Origin: an uncultured Prevotellaceae bacterium
Lineage (GTDB): Bacteria > Bacteroidota > Bacteroidia > Bacteroidales > Muribaculaceae
Direction: 5' to 3'
DNA: 64,000 nucleotides
Assembly: GCA_905207705.1 (NCBI GenBank)
Contig: CAJLMA010000002.1
Span: 421,648 to 485,647, forward strand
Part shown: in pieces, positions 37,937 through 47,300 of the stretch
Layout: each line of letters begins with the position of its first letter
How positions within the stretch are numbered: the first letter of the stretch is position 1
Notes under the pieces: generated by a model
Told to the model about the DNA's origin: nothing
Databases searched by the model: none
What the model saw: the letters and a program-made list of their open reading frames with translations, nothing else
Translations under genes and position numbers: made by a program

Positions 37937-38960
37937 ATTTTTTCAATCCATTAATTAGCATGTCATTCTCAGCCTTAGTACCAACAGTAAAACGCAGGCA
38001 GCCTTCACACCCGGATACCCGGTTGCGATTACGCACCACCACACCCTCGGCAAGCAAGTATTCGTACAATCCATCCGCATCATCGACATGCACCAGCAAG
38101 AAATTGGCATCCGACGGGAACACTTTATTTACGCATTTCAATCCTGCCAATTCCACCGACAACGACTCGCGGTTTGCAACAAGCAATTTTGCATCACTTT
38201 TTATTTTTTCCTCTTTTGACAACAATGACAATGCGTATCGCTGCGTCAGCATATTTATATTATACGGATATTTGACCTTGTTATACAAGTCGACTACCTC
38301 CTTGCAAGCATAAGCCATCCCCAAACGCACCGATGCGCTTGCCATTGCCTTGGAAAATGTTTGCAACACTATCAAATTTGGCATTTGGCGCAGATAATCA
38401 AGCATCGACCCTTTGTCCGAAAAATCAACATATGCCTCATCAACGACCACAATTCCGCTGAAACGAGAGCATAGATCTACAAGTTTTAACCTGTCAAAAG
38501 CGTTGCCTGTGGGATTATTAGGAGAACAAATCCAAATGACCTTAGTTTTCTCATCCGCGGTAGCAAGCAATCGTTCTATATCAAGTTCAAAGCCATCATC
38601 AAGCATGACAGGCCTGTACTCGACATCATTAATGTCGGCACACACCTTGTACATTCCATAAGTGGGAGCAATGGCTACTACGTTATTTTCTCGCGGCTCA
38701 CAAAACACACGGAAAGCCAAGTCGATACATTCATCACTCCCCACACCGAGAAAAATATTCTCCTCTGCCACATCTTTCAATTCCGAAATGCGCTTTTTTA
38801 ATTCTCGTTGCAAAGGGTCGGGATAACGGTTATATGGATTGTTGAACGGACTTTCATTTGCATCAAGATATATTGATGCGCTTCCTTCAAATTCTCCACG
38901 GGCAGAACTGTAAGGCTCGAGCGCTAAAATGTTTTTTCTGACTATTCGATTCAATTCCAT
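37917..38960 (-). CDS. hisC: Histidinol-phosphate aminotransferase
   Basis: PLP-dependent class I/II aminotransferase, step 7 of the pathway. SIYLDANESPFNNPYNRYPDP at the N-terminus, WICSPNNPTGN, VVDEAYVDFS and the PLP lysine in LQTFSKAMASASVRLG are all present. At 347 residues it is normal. It follows hisD by 16 bases and overlaps hisB by 20. Confidence 0.95.
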   Translation of the reverse strand: MELNRIVRKNILALEPYSSARGEFEGSASIYLDANESPFNNPYNRYPDPLQRELKKRISELKDVAEENIFLGVGSDECIDLAFRVFCEPRENNVVAIAPTYGMYKVCADINDVEYRPVMLDDGFELDIERLLATADEKTKVIWICSPNNPTGNAFDRLKLVDLCSRFSGIVVVDEAYVDFSDKGSMLDYLRQMPNLIVLQTFSKAMASASVRLGMAYACKEVVDLYNKVKYPYNINMLTQRYALSLLSKEEKIKSDAKLLVANRESLSVELAGLKCVNKVFPSDANFLLVHVDDADGLYEYLLAEGVVVRNRNRVSGCEGCLRFTVGTKAENDMLINGLKKYENLRY

Positions 38961-38976
38961 GATATCACAATGTTTG

Positions 38977-40266
38977 TTATTCAGTCTTATCCTTGATTCT
39001 CACCTCAACTGCAAGTTTATGAGCCAGCAAGCCCTCCCTTTCGGCCATTTCCATTACGGCGGGAGCAATAGATGAAAGACCTTCGCACGTCAACTCCTGA
39101 AAAGTTATTTTCTTGACAAAACTATCGATATTGACTCCGCTCAATGACTTTGCATGACCTCCCGTTGGCAATGTGTGATTTGTACCTGAAGCATAATCTC
39201 CGGCACTTTCGGGCGAATAAGCTCCGATAAATACCGAACCGGCATTTTTCACTTTTTTTGCCAAATTCCAAGAATCTGAACAATTAATGATGAGATGCTC
39301 GGGGGCATACTCATTGGCAAAATCCATCATCTCAACCATGTCATTAAGCAAGATGACATGGCTTTTGGAAAGAGACTGCATCGCAAGCTCTTTCTTAGGA
39401 ATCAAATCAAGGAAATGCTCCACTATGGCAGGAAGTTTGTCGGCAAGGCCCTCGTCCTCGGTAAGCAGTATCGACTGGCTGTCGGCTCCATGTTCGGCTT
39501 GGGATAGGAAATCGGCAGCTACAGCCTCGGGCGAAGCCGTGGAGTCGGCTATCACCATCACTTCCGACGGGCCTGCCGGGAGGTCGATGGCAACACCGCA
39601 CATGCTCACTTGTTGCTTTGCCTCGGTTACATACCTGTTACCGGGCCCGAATATCTTATATACTCTTTTTATGCTCTCGGTGCCAAAAGCCATCGCAGCT
39701 ACAGCCTGCGCACCTCCCACCTTGTAAATTTCATTTATGCCGGCCATGTGCGCCGCACACAATATTGCTGAATCCACCTTGCCATCTTTTCCCGGCGGCG
39801 TACACAACACTATTTCTTCACAACCAGCAATTGTTGCCGGCACGGCAAGCATTAAGACAGTTGAAAATAGTGGAGCATTACCACCCGGCGCATATATGCC
39901 AACTCGCGAAATTGGCACTGCCTTCTGCCTGCATGTGACACCCGGCATAGTCTCTACCACCACTTCATCAGGCATTTGTGCCTGATGGAATTTTGCAATG
40001 TTACTTATTGCAAGTTCAATCGACGATTTCAAGGAATCGGGCACAGCCTTAAAAGCCTCTTCAACTTCATTTTCACTCACCTTCAACGATTCAAGACGGC
40101 ATCGGTCGAAACTCTCGGAATATTCCAGCAAGGCTTCATCTCCGCGTCTTTTGACATCATCTATTATGCTCCTTACATTGTCACGCACCATGTCGTTGAC
40201 TATGGCTGCCCGGCGCATCAGTTCACTCCACTCATGCCGGCCGGGATATTTCACTACATTCATCAT
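38977..40266 (-). CDS. hisD: Histidinol dehydrogenase
   Basis: NAD- and zinc-dependent enzyme of the last two oxidation steps. VPISRVGIYAPGGNAPLFSTVLM, FGPGNRYVTEAKQQV, DLPAGPSEVMVIAD, AEHGADSQ and SVFIGAYSPESAGDYASGTNHTLPT are the family landmarks. Two ATGs lie in tandem at the start (MMNVV). It follows hisG by 15 bases. Confidence 0.95.
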   Translation of the reverse strand: MMNVVKYPGRHEWSELMRRAAIVNDMVRDNVRSIIDDVKRRGDEALLEYSESFDRCRLESLKVSENEVEEAFKAVPDSLKSSIELAISNIAKFHQAQMPDEVVVETMPGVTCRQKAVPISRVGIYAPGGNAPLFSTVLMLAVPATIAGCEEIVLCTPPGKDGKVDSAILCAAHMAGINEIYKVGGAQAVAAMAFGTESIKRVYKIFGPGNRYVTEAKQQVSMCGVAIDLPAGPSEVMVIADSTASPEAVAADFLSQAEHGADSQSILLTEDEGLADKLPAIVEHFLDLIPKKELAMQSLSKSHVILLNDMVEMMDFANEYAPEHLIINCSDSWNLAKKVKNAGSVFIGAYSPESAGDYASGTNHTLPTGGHAKSLSGVNIDSFVKKITFQELTCEGLSSIAPAVMEMAEREGLLAHKLAVEVRIKDKTE

Positions 40267-40281
40267 GACAGCTTATATGCT

Positions 40282-41148
40282 TTAAAGTACCATTTTCATA
40301 ATATCCAAAACAAGTATTCCTTCGGCTCCTGCTTCTTTCAGATTGCCCACTATGTCCCAAAAACAGGTCTCATCTATCACCGTATGCACCGAACACCATC
40401 CCGGCTCGGCAAGCGGAAGCACCGTAGGACTTTTTATGCCAGGCAAGATTGCCAATACCTCCTTTAATTTCGGTTCCGGCACATTCATCAGCATGTATTT
40501 CTTATTTTCGGCCGCCTTGACCGTCGACAGCCTGAAAATAAGTTGATCAAGTATCTGTTGCTTCGACTTGTCCGACATGCCGCGTTTGTTGCCTATCAAT
40601 ACGGCTTCCGATTTCATGACTGTTTCAACTTCGACAAGATTATTGCTGACAAGTGTGCTGCCTGAAGAAACAATGTCGAATATGGCATCGGCCAACCCGA
40701 TACTTGGAGCTATCTCTACCGACCCGCTTATCACATGAATATCGGCATCAAGGCCTTTCTCTCCCAAGAATTTTTTCAGAATCTCAGAATAGGAAGTTGC
40801 AATTTTTTTCCCGTTCAGCCACTCGATTCCTGTATAATCCGACTCCTTGGACACAGCAATCGACAACCTGCACTTGCTGAACCCTAAGTATTGCAGCACC
40901 TCAACATCGCATTGCTTTTCCTCAACCTCGTTCAATCCCACTATGCCGACATCGGCAGTTCCCGAAGCAACCGACTCCGGGATGTCGTCATCACGCAAAT
41001 AGAGCAATTCCACAGGAAAATTTCGAGACTGCACAAGCAACGTGCGCTTTACCGACTCAAATTTTATTCCGGCCTTGCCAAATAGCTCCATAGTTTCGTC
41101 ATAAAGCCTCCCTTTTGACTGGACGGCTATTCTCAACACATTTTCCAT
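40282..41148 (-). CDS. hisG: ATP phosphoribosyltransferase (long form)
   Basis: First, committed step of histidine synthesis. The catalytic domains include SKGRLYDETMELFGKAG, DVGIVGLNEVEE, and DAIFDIVSSGSTLVSNNLVEVE. The final 75 residues (LNVPEPKLKEVLAILPGIKSPTV region) form the ACT-like regulatory domain, so this is the long, self-sufficient HisG that does not need HisZ. First structural gene of hisGDCB. Its 5' leader carries an attenuator (see 41254-41425). Confidence 0.95.
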   Translation of the reverse strand: MENVLRIAVQSKGRLYDETMELFGKAGIKFESVKRTLLVQSRNFPVELLYLRDDDIPESVASGTADVGIVGLNEVEEKQCDVEVLQYLGFSKCRLSIAVSKESDYTGIEWLNGKKIATSYSEILKKFLGEKGLDADIHVISGSVEIAPSIGLADAIFDIVSSGSTLVSNNLVEVETVMKSEAVLIGNKRGMSDKSKQQILDQLIFRLSTVKAAENKKYMLMNVPEPKLKEVLAILPGIKSPTVLPLAEPGWCSVHTVIDETCFWDIVGNLKEAGAEGILVLDIMKMVL

Positions 41149-41253
41149 ACTTTCATTTCTTATCCTTCCTACATTCCTTGTCCAAAACCGCCATTGCAGT
41201 AAAGCCGAAGGAGATTTGTTTGTTTTCTATTCTTTAAATGTTTTGCTTGATAT

Positions 41254-41289
41254 AAAAAAAACGGCCTGCCATTTTATAACGGCAGGCCG
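41254..41289 (-). terminator. his operon attenuator terminator (leader)
   Basis: On the minus strand CGGCCTGCC (41281-41289) pairs with GGCAGGCCG (41262-41270) over a 10-base loop, followed by eight T (41254-41261). It sits between the leader peptide and hisG, not after a gene, so it should act as a conditional terminator. An upstream GGGAGGC (41353-41359) can pair with GCCTGCC of its left arm in 6 of 7 positions, giving a possible antiterminator. Confidence 0.8.
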
Positions 41290-41323
41290 GCTATATGTTT
41301 TGTTATCGCCATCAAATGTCCTA

Positions 41324-41425
41324 TCACCTCGCACATGCAGATGCGACACCATGCCTCCCGCTACTTTTCTTTCGTAGCTGATGGTGCAAATGGTGACACA
41401 AACAATATGTAGCAATAATACTCAT
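41324..41425 (-). CDS. hisL: his leader peptide
   Basis: A 33-codon ORF starts 19 bases after the -7 box of the his promoter. The peptide begins MSIIATYCLCHHLHHQLRK, with His at positions 11, 12, 14, 15 and 25. Codons 11-12 and 14-15 both read CACCAT. The complement ATGGTG is present 30-45 bases downstream (41347-41352), so the His codons themselves can be held in a hairpin that a stalled ribosome would open. Another small stem (GCTAC/GTAGC, 41360-41378) follows the His block. This is the layout of a translation-coupled histidine attenuator. No obvious Shine-Dalgarno, as is normal in Bacteroidota. Confidence 0.8.
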   Translation of the reverse strand: MSIIATYCLCHHLHHQLRKKSSGRHGVASACAR

Positions 41426-41443
41426 TTTTATTACCAATTTTCA

Positions 41444-41474
41444 CAAAGGTAAATTAAATATTGATATCTACAAA
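41444..41474 (-). promoter_or_regulatory. Promoter of the his operon
   Basis: Minus strand -33 TTTG (41471-41474), 19-base spacer, -7 TACCTTTG (41444-41451). The predicted start near 41437 gives a leader of about 290 bases before hisG. Confidence 0.8.
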
Positions 41475-41498
41475 ACAAAATCTCATTAAATTCAAAAA

Positions 41499-42251
41499 TT
41501 AGTTACTGAATGACAATATTGTGCAGTAACCGGAATCGGCAAATGCGTACTCAAGCGACACATATCCTCGACCCGAACCGCCATACCAGATTACTTCGTG
41601 TCCAATGCCTCTGCGCACCTGGCTCACCGGAGGACCGTAAGTAGAACACAACCTGCGGTACAGACTGCCATAACGGCTCGAATTGTCATATGACGACAAG
41701 TAGACATATTGTGCACTTGTAAACCGTCCGCCTGCATCACAGTATAATGTGACGTAAGGCCAATTGAAACCTAATTCCGTGACATCGGCAACATAAATTA
41801 CATTGTCAACATATCCGTCAACCATGTAATTATTGACTTCAAGATAATTCAACACATTGCCGAACAATGTACCGAAGGCAATCCCAAAGACCGAACTGAT
41901 GGCAGGTGCCGGCATATACGGCCTGTATCCGCGTGGAGGAGCCGGACGAGGCGGCACGGGACGTGGAGGGCGATTGAAATGCGGAGGACGATGATGTGCC
42001 ACAGGATGCGAAGGCTTGTTGGGACGAGGCGGTACCGGATGCCTTGGCGGTGAAGGTCTCTTTTTACCCGGACGGTTCTGCGGCTTATTACCATGTGAAG
42101 GCCTGTCTCCTCTATTAGGACGTTTACCTTCGGGCCGCTCGTTATTTGGCATATTTCCCGGACGATGGTGTTGCGCCGTCAACGGTGCAGGAACGACCAA
42201 CGCCAATAATAAAGCCGCCAACGTTATGAATTTAAATAACCTCTTTTTCAT
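41499..42251 (-). CDS. Exported Pro/Arg/His-rich protein, unknown function
   Basis: 250 residues. A signal peptide (MKKRLFKFITLAALLLALVVPAPLTAQ) precedes about 85 residues dominated by Pro, Arg, His, Asn and Lys (about residues 28-112). A C-terminal globular region of about 130 residues (VFGIAFGTLFGNVLNYLEVNNY, ELGFNWPYVTLYCDAGGRFTSAQYVY) follows. It resembles exported hypothetical proteins of Bacteroidales with a Pro-rich linker. The basic linker could contact peptidoglycan or nucleic acid, but that is speculation. The stop is just 25 bases before the -33 box of the his promoter, with no terminator seen. Confidence 0.7.
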   Translation of the reverse strand: MKKRLFKFITLAALLLALVVPAPLTAQHHRPGNMPNNERPEGKRPNRGDRPSHGNKPQNRPGKKRPSPPRHPVPPRPNKPSHPVAHHRPPHFNRPPRPVPPRPAPPRGYRPYMPAPAISSVFGIAFGTLFGNVLNYLEVNNYMVDGYVDNVIYVADVTELGFNWPYVTLYCDAGGRFTSAQYVYLSSYDNSSRYGSLYRRLCSTYGPPVSQVRRGIGHEVIWYGGSGRGYVSLEYAFADSGYCTILSFSN

Positions 42252-42450
42252 ATTCCAATAATTAATAGTTTTATATTTCTTAGAGAAGCAATTTAGATAA
42301 AAGTTTAGAGTGTGAACAAAAAAATTGCAGATTCGGCGATATTATTCCGTATGTCGACATTATTTCACGTCAAATAATATCAAATTATGACTCTTCAACC
42401 ACTAAAAGCATCCATATAATCTCAATATTAAGTATGCAAGGATTCGCATG
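42252..42450. other. Intergenic region, AT-rich
   Basis: About 200 bases upstream of the Pro/Arg/His-rich protein gene (minus strand) and of the small RNA candidate (plus strand). No ORF and no perfect promoter for the minus-strand gene could be assigned. Confidence 0.4.
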
Positions 42451-42585
42451 CTTGAAAATGACAGTTTTATAAGTTACTTTTGCAATAGTAAGGAAACATT
42501 ATAAGAGTGCTATACAAAATGTGTGAATTTCCTTAAGTGGTTAGAAATCGACCTTGCTGCGACATAAGCAAGGTCGATTCTTTTT
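42451..42585 (+). ncRNA. Candidate small RNA with its own promoter and terminator
   Basis: -33 CTTG (42451-42454), 20-base spacer and -7 TACTTTTG (42475-42482) predict a start near 42488. About 60 bases later a perfect 12-base stem (AATCGACCTTGC at 42546-42557 with its complement at 42568-42579) is followed by CTTTTTC, a textbook terminator. In between, AAGGAAA (42490-42496) pairs with TTTCCTT (42528-42534). The transcript would be about 97 nt with two hairpins. No ORF of note and no upstream plus-strand gene can explain the terminator. No known RNA family was recognised. Confidence 0.6.
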
Positions 42586-42720
42586 CATCTACTGCCAACC
42601 GTGAAAGCCATCTAAGCGTCAATTCAAGAACAGTAGCGATTCAATCGTCCACGTTCGTCCATCCGAGGAATCTAATCTGACAAAAATTATTATTTATCTG
42701 AAGTCCATCTAAGAAAAATA

Positions 42721-42753
42721 TGGCTCCCGTCCCGATAAGGGACAAAAGCCACA
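42721..42753 (-). terminator. Terminator of gdhA
   Basis: On the minus strand TGGCT...GTCCC pairs with GGGAC...AGCCA, followed by a T-rich stretch, 44 bases past the gdhA stop. Confidence 0.6.
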
Positions 42754-42796
42754 TTAAGTTATATCCAAAGAGAAATTTTTTCTAAAAAGGCTGATT

Positions 42797-44131
42797 TTAC
42801 AATATGCCTTGTGCCATCATTGCCTTGGCAACCTTCATGAATCCGGCTACATTGGCTCCACGCACATAGTTGACATATCCGTCTTCCTCCTTGCCATATT
42901 TCAAACATTGCTCATGAATATTGGCCATGATACCCTTCAATTTGGCATCCACTTCCTCGGCCGACCAAGTCAACTTTTGAGAATTTTGTGCCATTTCAAG
43001 TCCCGATACCGATACGCCACCTGCATTGGCTGCTTTTCCCGGGGCATACAATATCTTGGCCTTGATAAACTCGTGAACTGCTTCGGGAGTAGAAGGCATG
43101 TTTGCACCTTCCGACACAGCAAAGCATCCATTGGCGAGAAGAGTGCGTGCGTCATCGCCATCCAGTTCATTCTGAGTAGCTGATGGCATCGCGATATCGC
43201 ACTTGACGCCCCAAGGACGACCACCGTCGAAATATTCACATCCGTACTCCTCGGCAAATTCCTTGATACGTCCGCGATACACGTTCTTCAATTTGAAAAT
43301 ATAGTCAAGTTGCTCGCGAGTGATACCTTCAGGCACATAAATAGTGCCATTGGAATCGCTCATGGTGACAACCTTTGCACCGAGCTGTAGCAATTTTTCG
43401 GCAGTATAGGTAGCAACATTACCCGAACCCGATATGGCTACTGTCTTTCCTGCAATATCGATGCCACGAGTTGCAAGCATGTTGAGCAAGAAATACACAT
43501 TGCCGTATCCTGTAGCTTCAGGGCGAATTAACGAGCCGCCGAATTCCATACCCTTGCCGGTAAATGTCCCCGTATTTTCACGAGCCATCTTCTTGTACAT
43601 TCCATACATATAGCCTACTTCACGACCACCAACGCCTATGTCGCCTGCCGGCACGTCGGTGTCCGGGCCTATGTGACGCCACAACTCGGCAATATAAGCC
43701 TGGCAGAAGCGCATCACTTCCATGTCAGACTTTCCTTTCGGATTGAAGTCTGAACCACCTTTGCCTCCACCCATGGCCAATGTGGTCAATGAGTTTTTGA
43801 ATGTCTGCTCAAAAGCAAGGAATTTAAGAATTGATTGATTTACCGAAGCATGGAATCTTATGCCGCCTTTATACGGGCCGATGGCGTTGTTATGCTGCAC
43901 GCGGTAACCCATGTTATTCTGAATGCGGCCTTTGTCGTCTACCCAAGTCACACGGAATGAAAAAATCCTGTCGGGGATACACAAGCGTTCAATTAAATTA
44001 TAACGTTCAAATTCAGGATGCTCATTATATACATCTTCAATCGTGGTCAATACTTCCTCAACGGCTTGCAAATATTCCGGCTCATTAGGGAAGCGGCGTT
44101 TCAAATCATTTAGTACTTCGCTTGCTTTCAT
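42797..44131 (-). CDS. gdhA: Glutamate dehydrogenase, hexameric small-subunit type
   Basis: Converts 2-oxoglutarate and ammonia to glutamate, the main ammonia-assimilation route in Bacteroidales. GYRVQHNNAIGPYKGGIRFH, the catalytic lysine region MGGGKGGSDFNPKGKSD, DVPAGDIGVGGREVGYMYG and the Rossmann loop ISGSGNVATYTAEKL are present. At 444 residues it is the NADP-type length, but cofactor specificity is inferred only. Monocistronic, with a -7 box (TATCTTTG) at 44173-44180. Confidence 0.95.
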   Translation of the reverse strand: MKASEVLNDLKRRFPNEPEYLQAVEEVLTTIEDVYNEHPEFERYNLIERLCIPDRIFSFRVTWVDDKGRIQNNMGYRVQHNNAIGPYKGGIRFHASVNQSILKFLAFEQTFKNSLTTLAMGGGKGGSDFNPKGKSDMEVMRFCQAYIAELWRHIGPDTDVPAGDIGVGGREVGYMYGMYKKMARENTGTFTGKGMEFGGSLIRPEATGYGNVYFLLNMLATRGIDIAGKTVAISGSGNVATYTAEKLLQLGAKVVTMSDSNGTIYVPEGITREQLDYIFKLKNVYRGRIKEFAEEYGCEYFDGGRPWGVKCDIAMPSATQNELDGDDARTLLANGCFAVSEGANMPSTPEAVHEFIKAKILYAPGKAANAGGVSVSGLEMAQNSQKLTWSAEEVDAKLKGIMANIHEQCLKYGKEEDGYVNYVRGANVAGFMKVAKAMMAQGIL

Positions 44132-44172
44132 TGTCTATGTATTAATTAATGAATTTGTTTTGTTTGTGAGTG

Positions 44173-44180
44173 CAAAGATA
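44173..44180 (-). promoter_or_regulatory. -7 element of gdhA
   Basis: TATCTTTG on the minus strand, 42 bases before the gdhA ATG. No clean -33 partner. Confidence 0.5.
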
Positions 44181-44330
44181 AGGATTATTTTATAAAAAAC
44201 ATCATTTTCATAATATTTTGCCATAAAAAATTATATTTTGTATGCTTTTTGCACAAAAATAATTCATTTTAATGTATAAATGCAATCAAGCGCGACTCCC
44301 ATTCTTTTTAATGTCATGCAATTAAACAAA

Positions 44331-44365
44331 AGCCACCGGTTCAATCAATTTTTGAATCGGTGGCT
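44331..44365 (-). terminator. Terminator of the GH3/serine-hydrolase gene
   Basis: A 13-base stem (44331-44343 with 44353-44365, core GCCACCG/CGGTGGC) is followed on the minus strand by TTTTGTTT. Confidence 0.8.
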
Positions 44366-44390
44366 CTAATATGTCATCTTTAAGTTTTCC

Positions 44391-47300
44391 CTATTTGCTG
44401 TCGCAGCAGGCATTGCAATCTTGCAATGAGGGCAGGATGCTTTGGTAGACAAGTGAAAACAACTTTGGACGAATGTTCAACTCGTCAAAAGCGTCATTGT
44501 CGCGAGTGGGATAAACCCTGTTGCACAAAAATATGAAAATAAGCCCGTTGGATGGATCTACCCAATAACATGTGCCGGTGAATCCCAAATGGCCGAATGT
44601 TTCGGCTGTGGCCTCTGGACATGTGGGCGAATTGTCATCGTCAGTTTTGTCGGGCTTGTCAAATCCGAGTCCGCGACGTGAATTAGGGCTTTTTGTCTTA
44701 CAAAACAAATCAACAGTTTCCTTGCTCAAGAAACGTTCGCCACCATATTCACCACCATTGAGCCACATCTGGAATAACTTGGCAAGATCATTGGCATTTG
44801 AGAAAAGGCCCGCATTTCCTTGCACGCCACCCGAATATGCTGCCGTTTCGTCATGCACATATCCATGCACAAGTTGGCGACGCAAGAATGTGTCATACTC
44901 AGTAGGTGCAATTTCATCTGCCGCAAACCGCGACAACGGCCTATACAATGTATGATATGCGCCCAAAGGAGCAAATACGTTCTTATCTACATAATCATTG
45001 TGATGCTCATGCGTCACATTTTCTTCAACATTCATTAGCAAGCAAAAGTTAAGGCAACTGTACAAATAGTCATTGTCGCTGCGCAATGGAGCATTATATA
45101 TGCGCCCCATGATTGAGTCGTAAGTAATCTTGCTGCCATACACGCCATCGCAGATTGCAATATTGAACGTATCATCGGGCTTGGCCGATACGATGTCTTC
45201 GCGCACCTTGGCATATCTGTTGCCATACATGTTACGGCCAACTTTTATCGAATACACCGAATTCTTCCTGCCGCAAAACAACTTGCCTTGGTAAGAATCG
45301 GGATCTATCATCATGTCATACATATTGAGGGCGGCCGGCATCCCTGATTCATGAAACAACAATTGCCGCACGGTAATATCTTCCTTGTCGGTTCCCAATA
45401 ATTGTGGAATATACTTGCTTGCCTTGGCATTGACATCTATAAGGCCGTTGTCGCACGCCTCCATTATTCCGGAAATAGTGCCTGTCGCTTTCGACACCGA
45501 TGCAAGATCGTAAACCGTATTTACCGTGACAGGACAATCTGATTCAGTATCAGTGACTCCGTAATACTTGTTGCACACAATAATGCTGTCGCGTGCGACA
45601 AGCACTTGACAACCCGGGAATGCGCCGGAACTTAATCCTTCAGCCACCAACGAATCTATCCGGCTTGTCATTTTCCCCGACAATCCAACTTGCTCGGGCA
45701 CTCCGTATCCAAGACGCAAGGCATTGAATTTTATCCCGTCTCCTGCATTGCCCACGCCATTGACCGTCACAGGCAACTCTCCACAAGCGGCATTCCCTCC
45801 ATATACCGTCTGTGCAGCATAATCTTGGGCAAGATTGCAATCATCGTAGGCTAACACTACTGCCGAAGCATTCCTCAATCCAGAAGCAAACCGCGCAGTG
45901 CGATAGGCCGACATGAACATTACACAAACATCATTATTAAGCCTTGACGAGAGAGCAGCCAATACATCGGCATACTTGTAGTCGGAAGAATGCACCGACA
46001 GAATTACCCTGTCATATCCGGCAAGCTCCTTGCTCAACTCATTGACCGACATGCCGTCGTAGTAATCAAACTTGTCGGTAGCCGAATACATCTCGCAACG
46101 GTTTTGGAACATCGACGTAAGTCCGCCTTTCCCACCAATGGTCACTACCGCGATTTTATTTTTATCAAGCCCTCGTAAAGGCAATATATCATCATCATTT
46201 TTTACGACAGTTATTGCCTTTGACCACAGTTTATGCTGCAACGCTTCGGCCTTTCCAGAATTAATGTCCGACACGATCCCGTCGACCTCTATAGCAGGCT
46301 CGCCAATCATGCCCAGCGCATACTTATAACACAGCACCTTTCGGCAGGCGTCATTAACGACATCCTCATCCATTTTACCTGACAACAAGGCACTTTTTAT
46401 GGCAGGAGCCTCCCCTGCCACATTTATGGGGCCAAGTAATATGTGGTTTCCTGCCATCAGCGCCTTAACGCCTATGTTGTCTTCTTGTGTTACCCCTTTC
46501 ATCGACAATCCATCAGTAAATATGAGTCCGTCAAATCCCATCTCATCCTTGAGCAGTTGAGTGACATTCTTGGCCGACAATGTGGACGGAATCGGAGCCT
46601 CGTCGATGGCCGGAATATGAAGATGCGCTACAAGCATTCCCGACAGCCCGGCATCGATATATGCCTTAAAAGGAACAAATTCACACACTTTCAATTCCGA
46701 CATGTTTTTGTTTATCACTGGGAGGCTTTTATGTGAATCCTGCGACGAGTTTCCATGTCCCGGAAAATGTTTTGCAACCGACAATACCCCTCCATCCTCA
46801 AGCCCCTTGGCATAAGCAATGCCGAGTCGCGACACAAGTTCAGGATCTTCTCCAAACGATCTCGACCCGATTACAGGATTGGACGGATTGTCATTCACAT
46901 CAAGCACTGGTGCGAAATTGACATGTATCCCTGCACGGCGACATTGACGAGCCACTTCGCGACCATATTCATACATGAGCTTGTCATCTCCCGTGGCTCC
47001 AAGCACCATGTTACGAGGATACTCAATGGCATCCGAGAATCGCATCGACAATCCCCACTCACCGTCGATAGTTATCATGAGCGGTATCGGCGACACCGAT
47101 TGCGCGTAATTCGTCAGCCGAGCATGTTCCTCCAGCGTCCCTTCCATGTACAACAAGCCGCCTATATGGTACTTGTCGACAAGCCGTTTTATATACCTAC
47201 GGTTTATATCATTATCGGTAGGATACACTTGGGCAATTATCAATTGCCCGATTTTCTCATCAATTGTCATGCTCGACATAACAGAGTCAACCCAAACGTT

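Noticed and set aside
41227..41415. 62-codon ORF across the his leader in another frame
   Set aside because: It runs through the attenuator hairpin. The 33-codon His-rich frame starts correctly after the promoter and explains the structure better.
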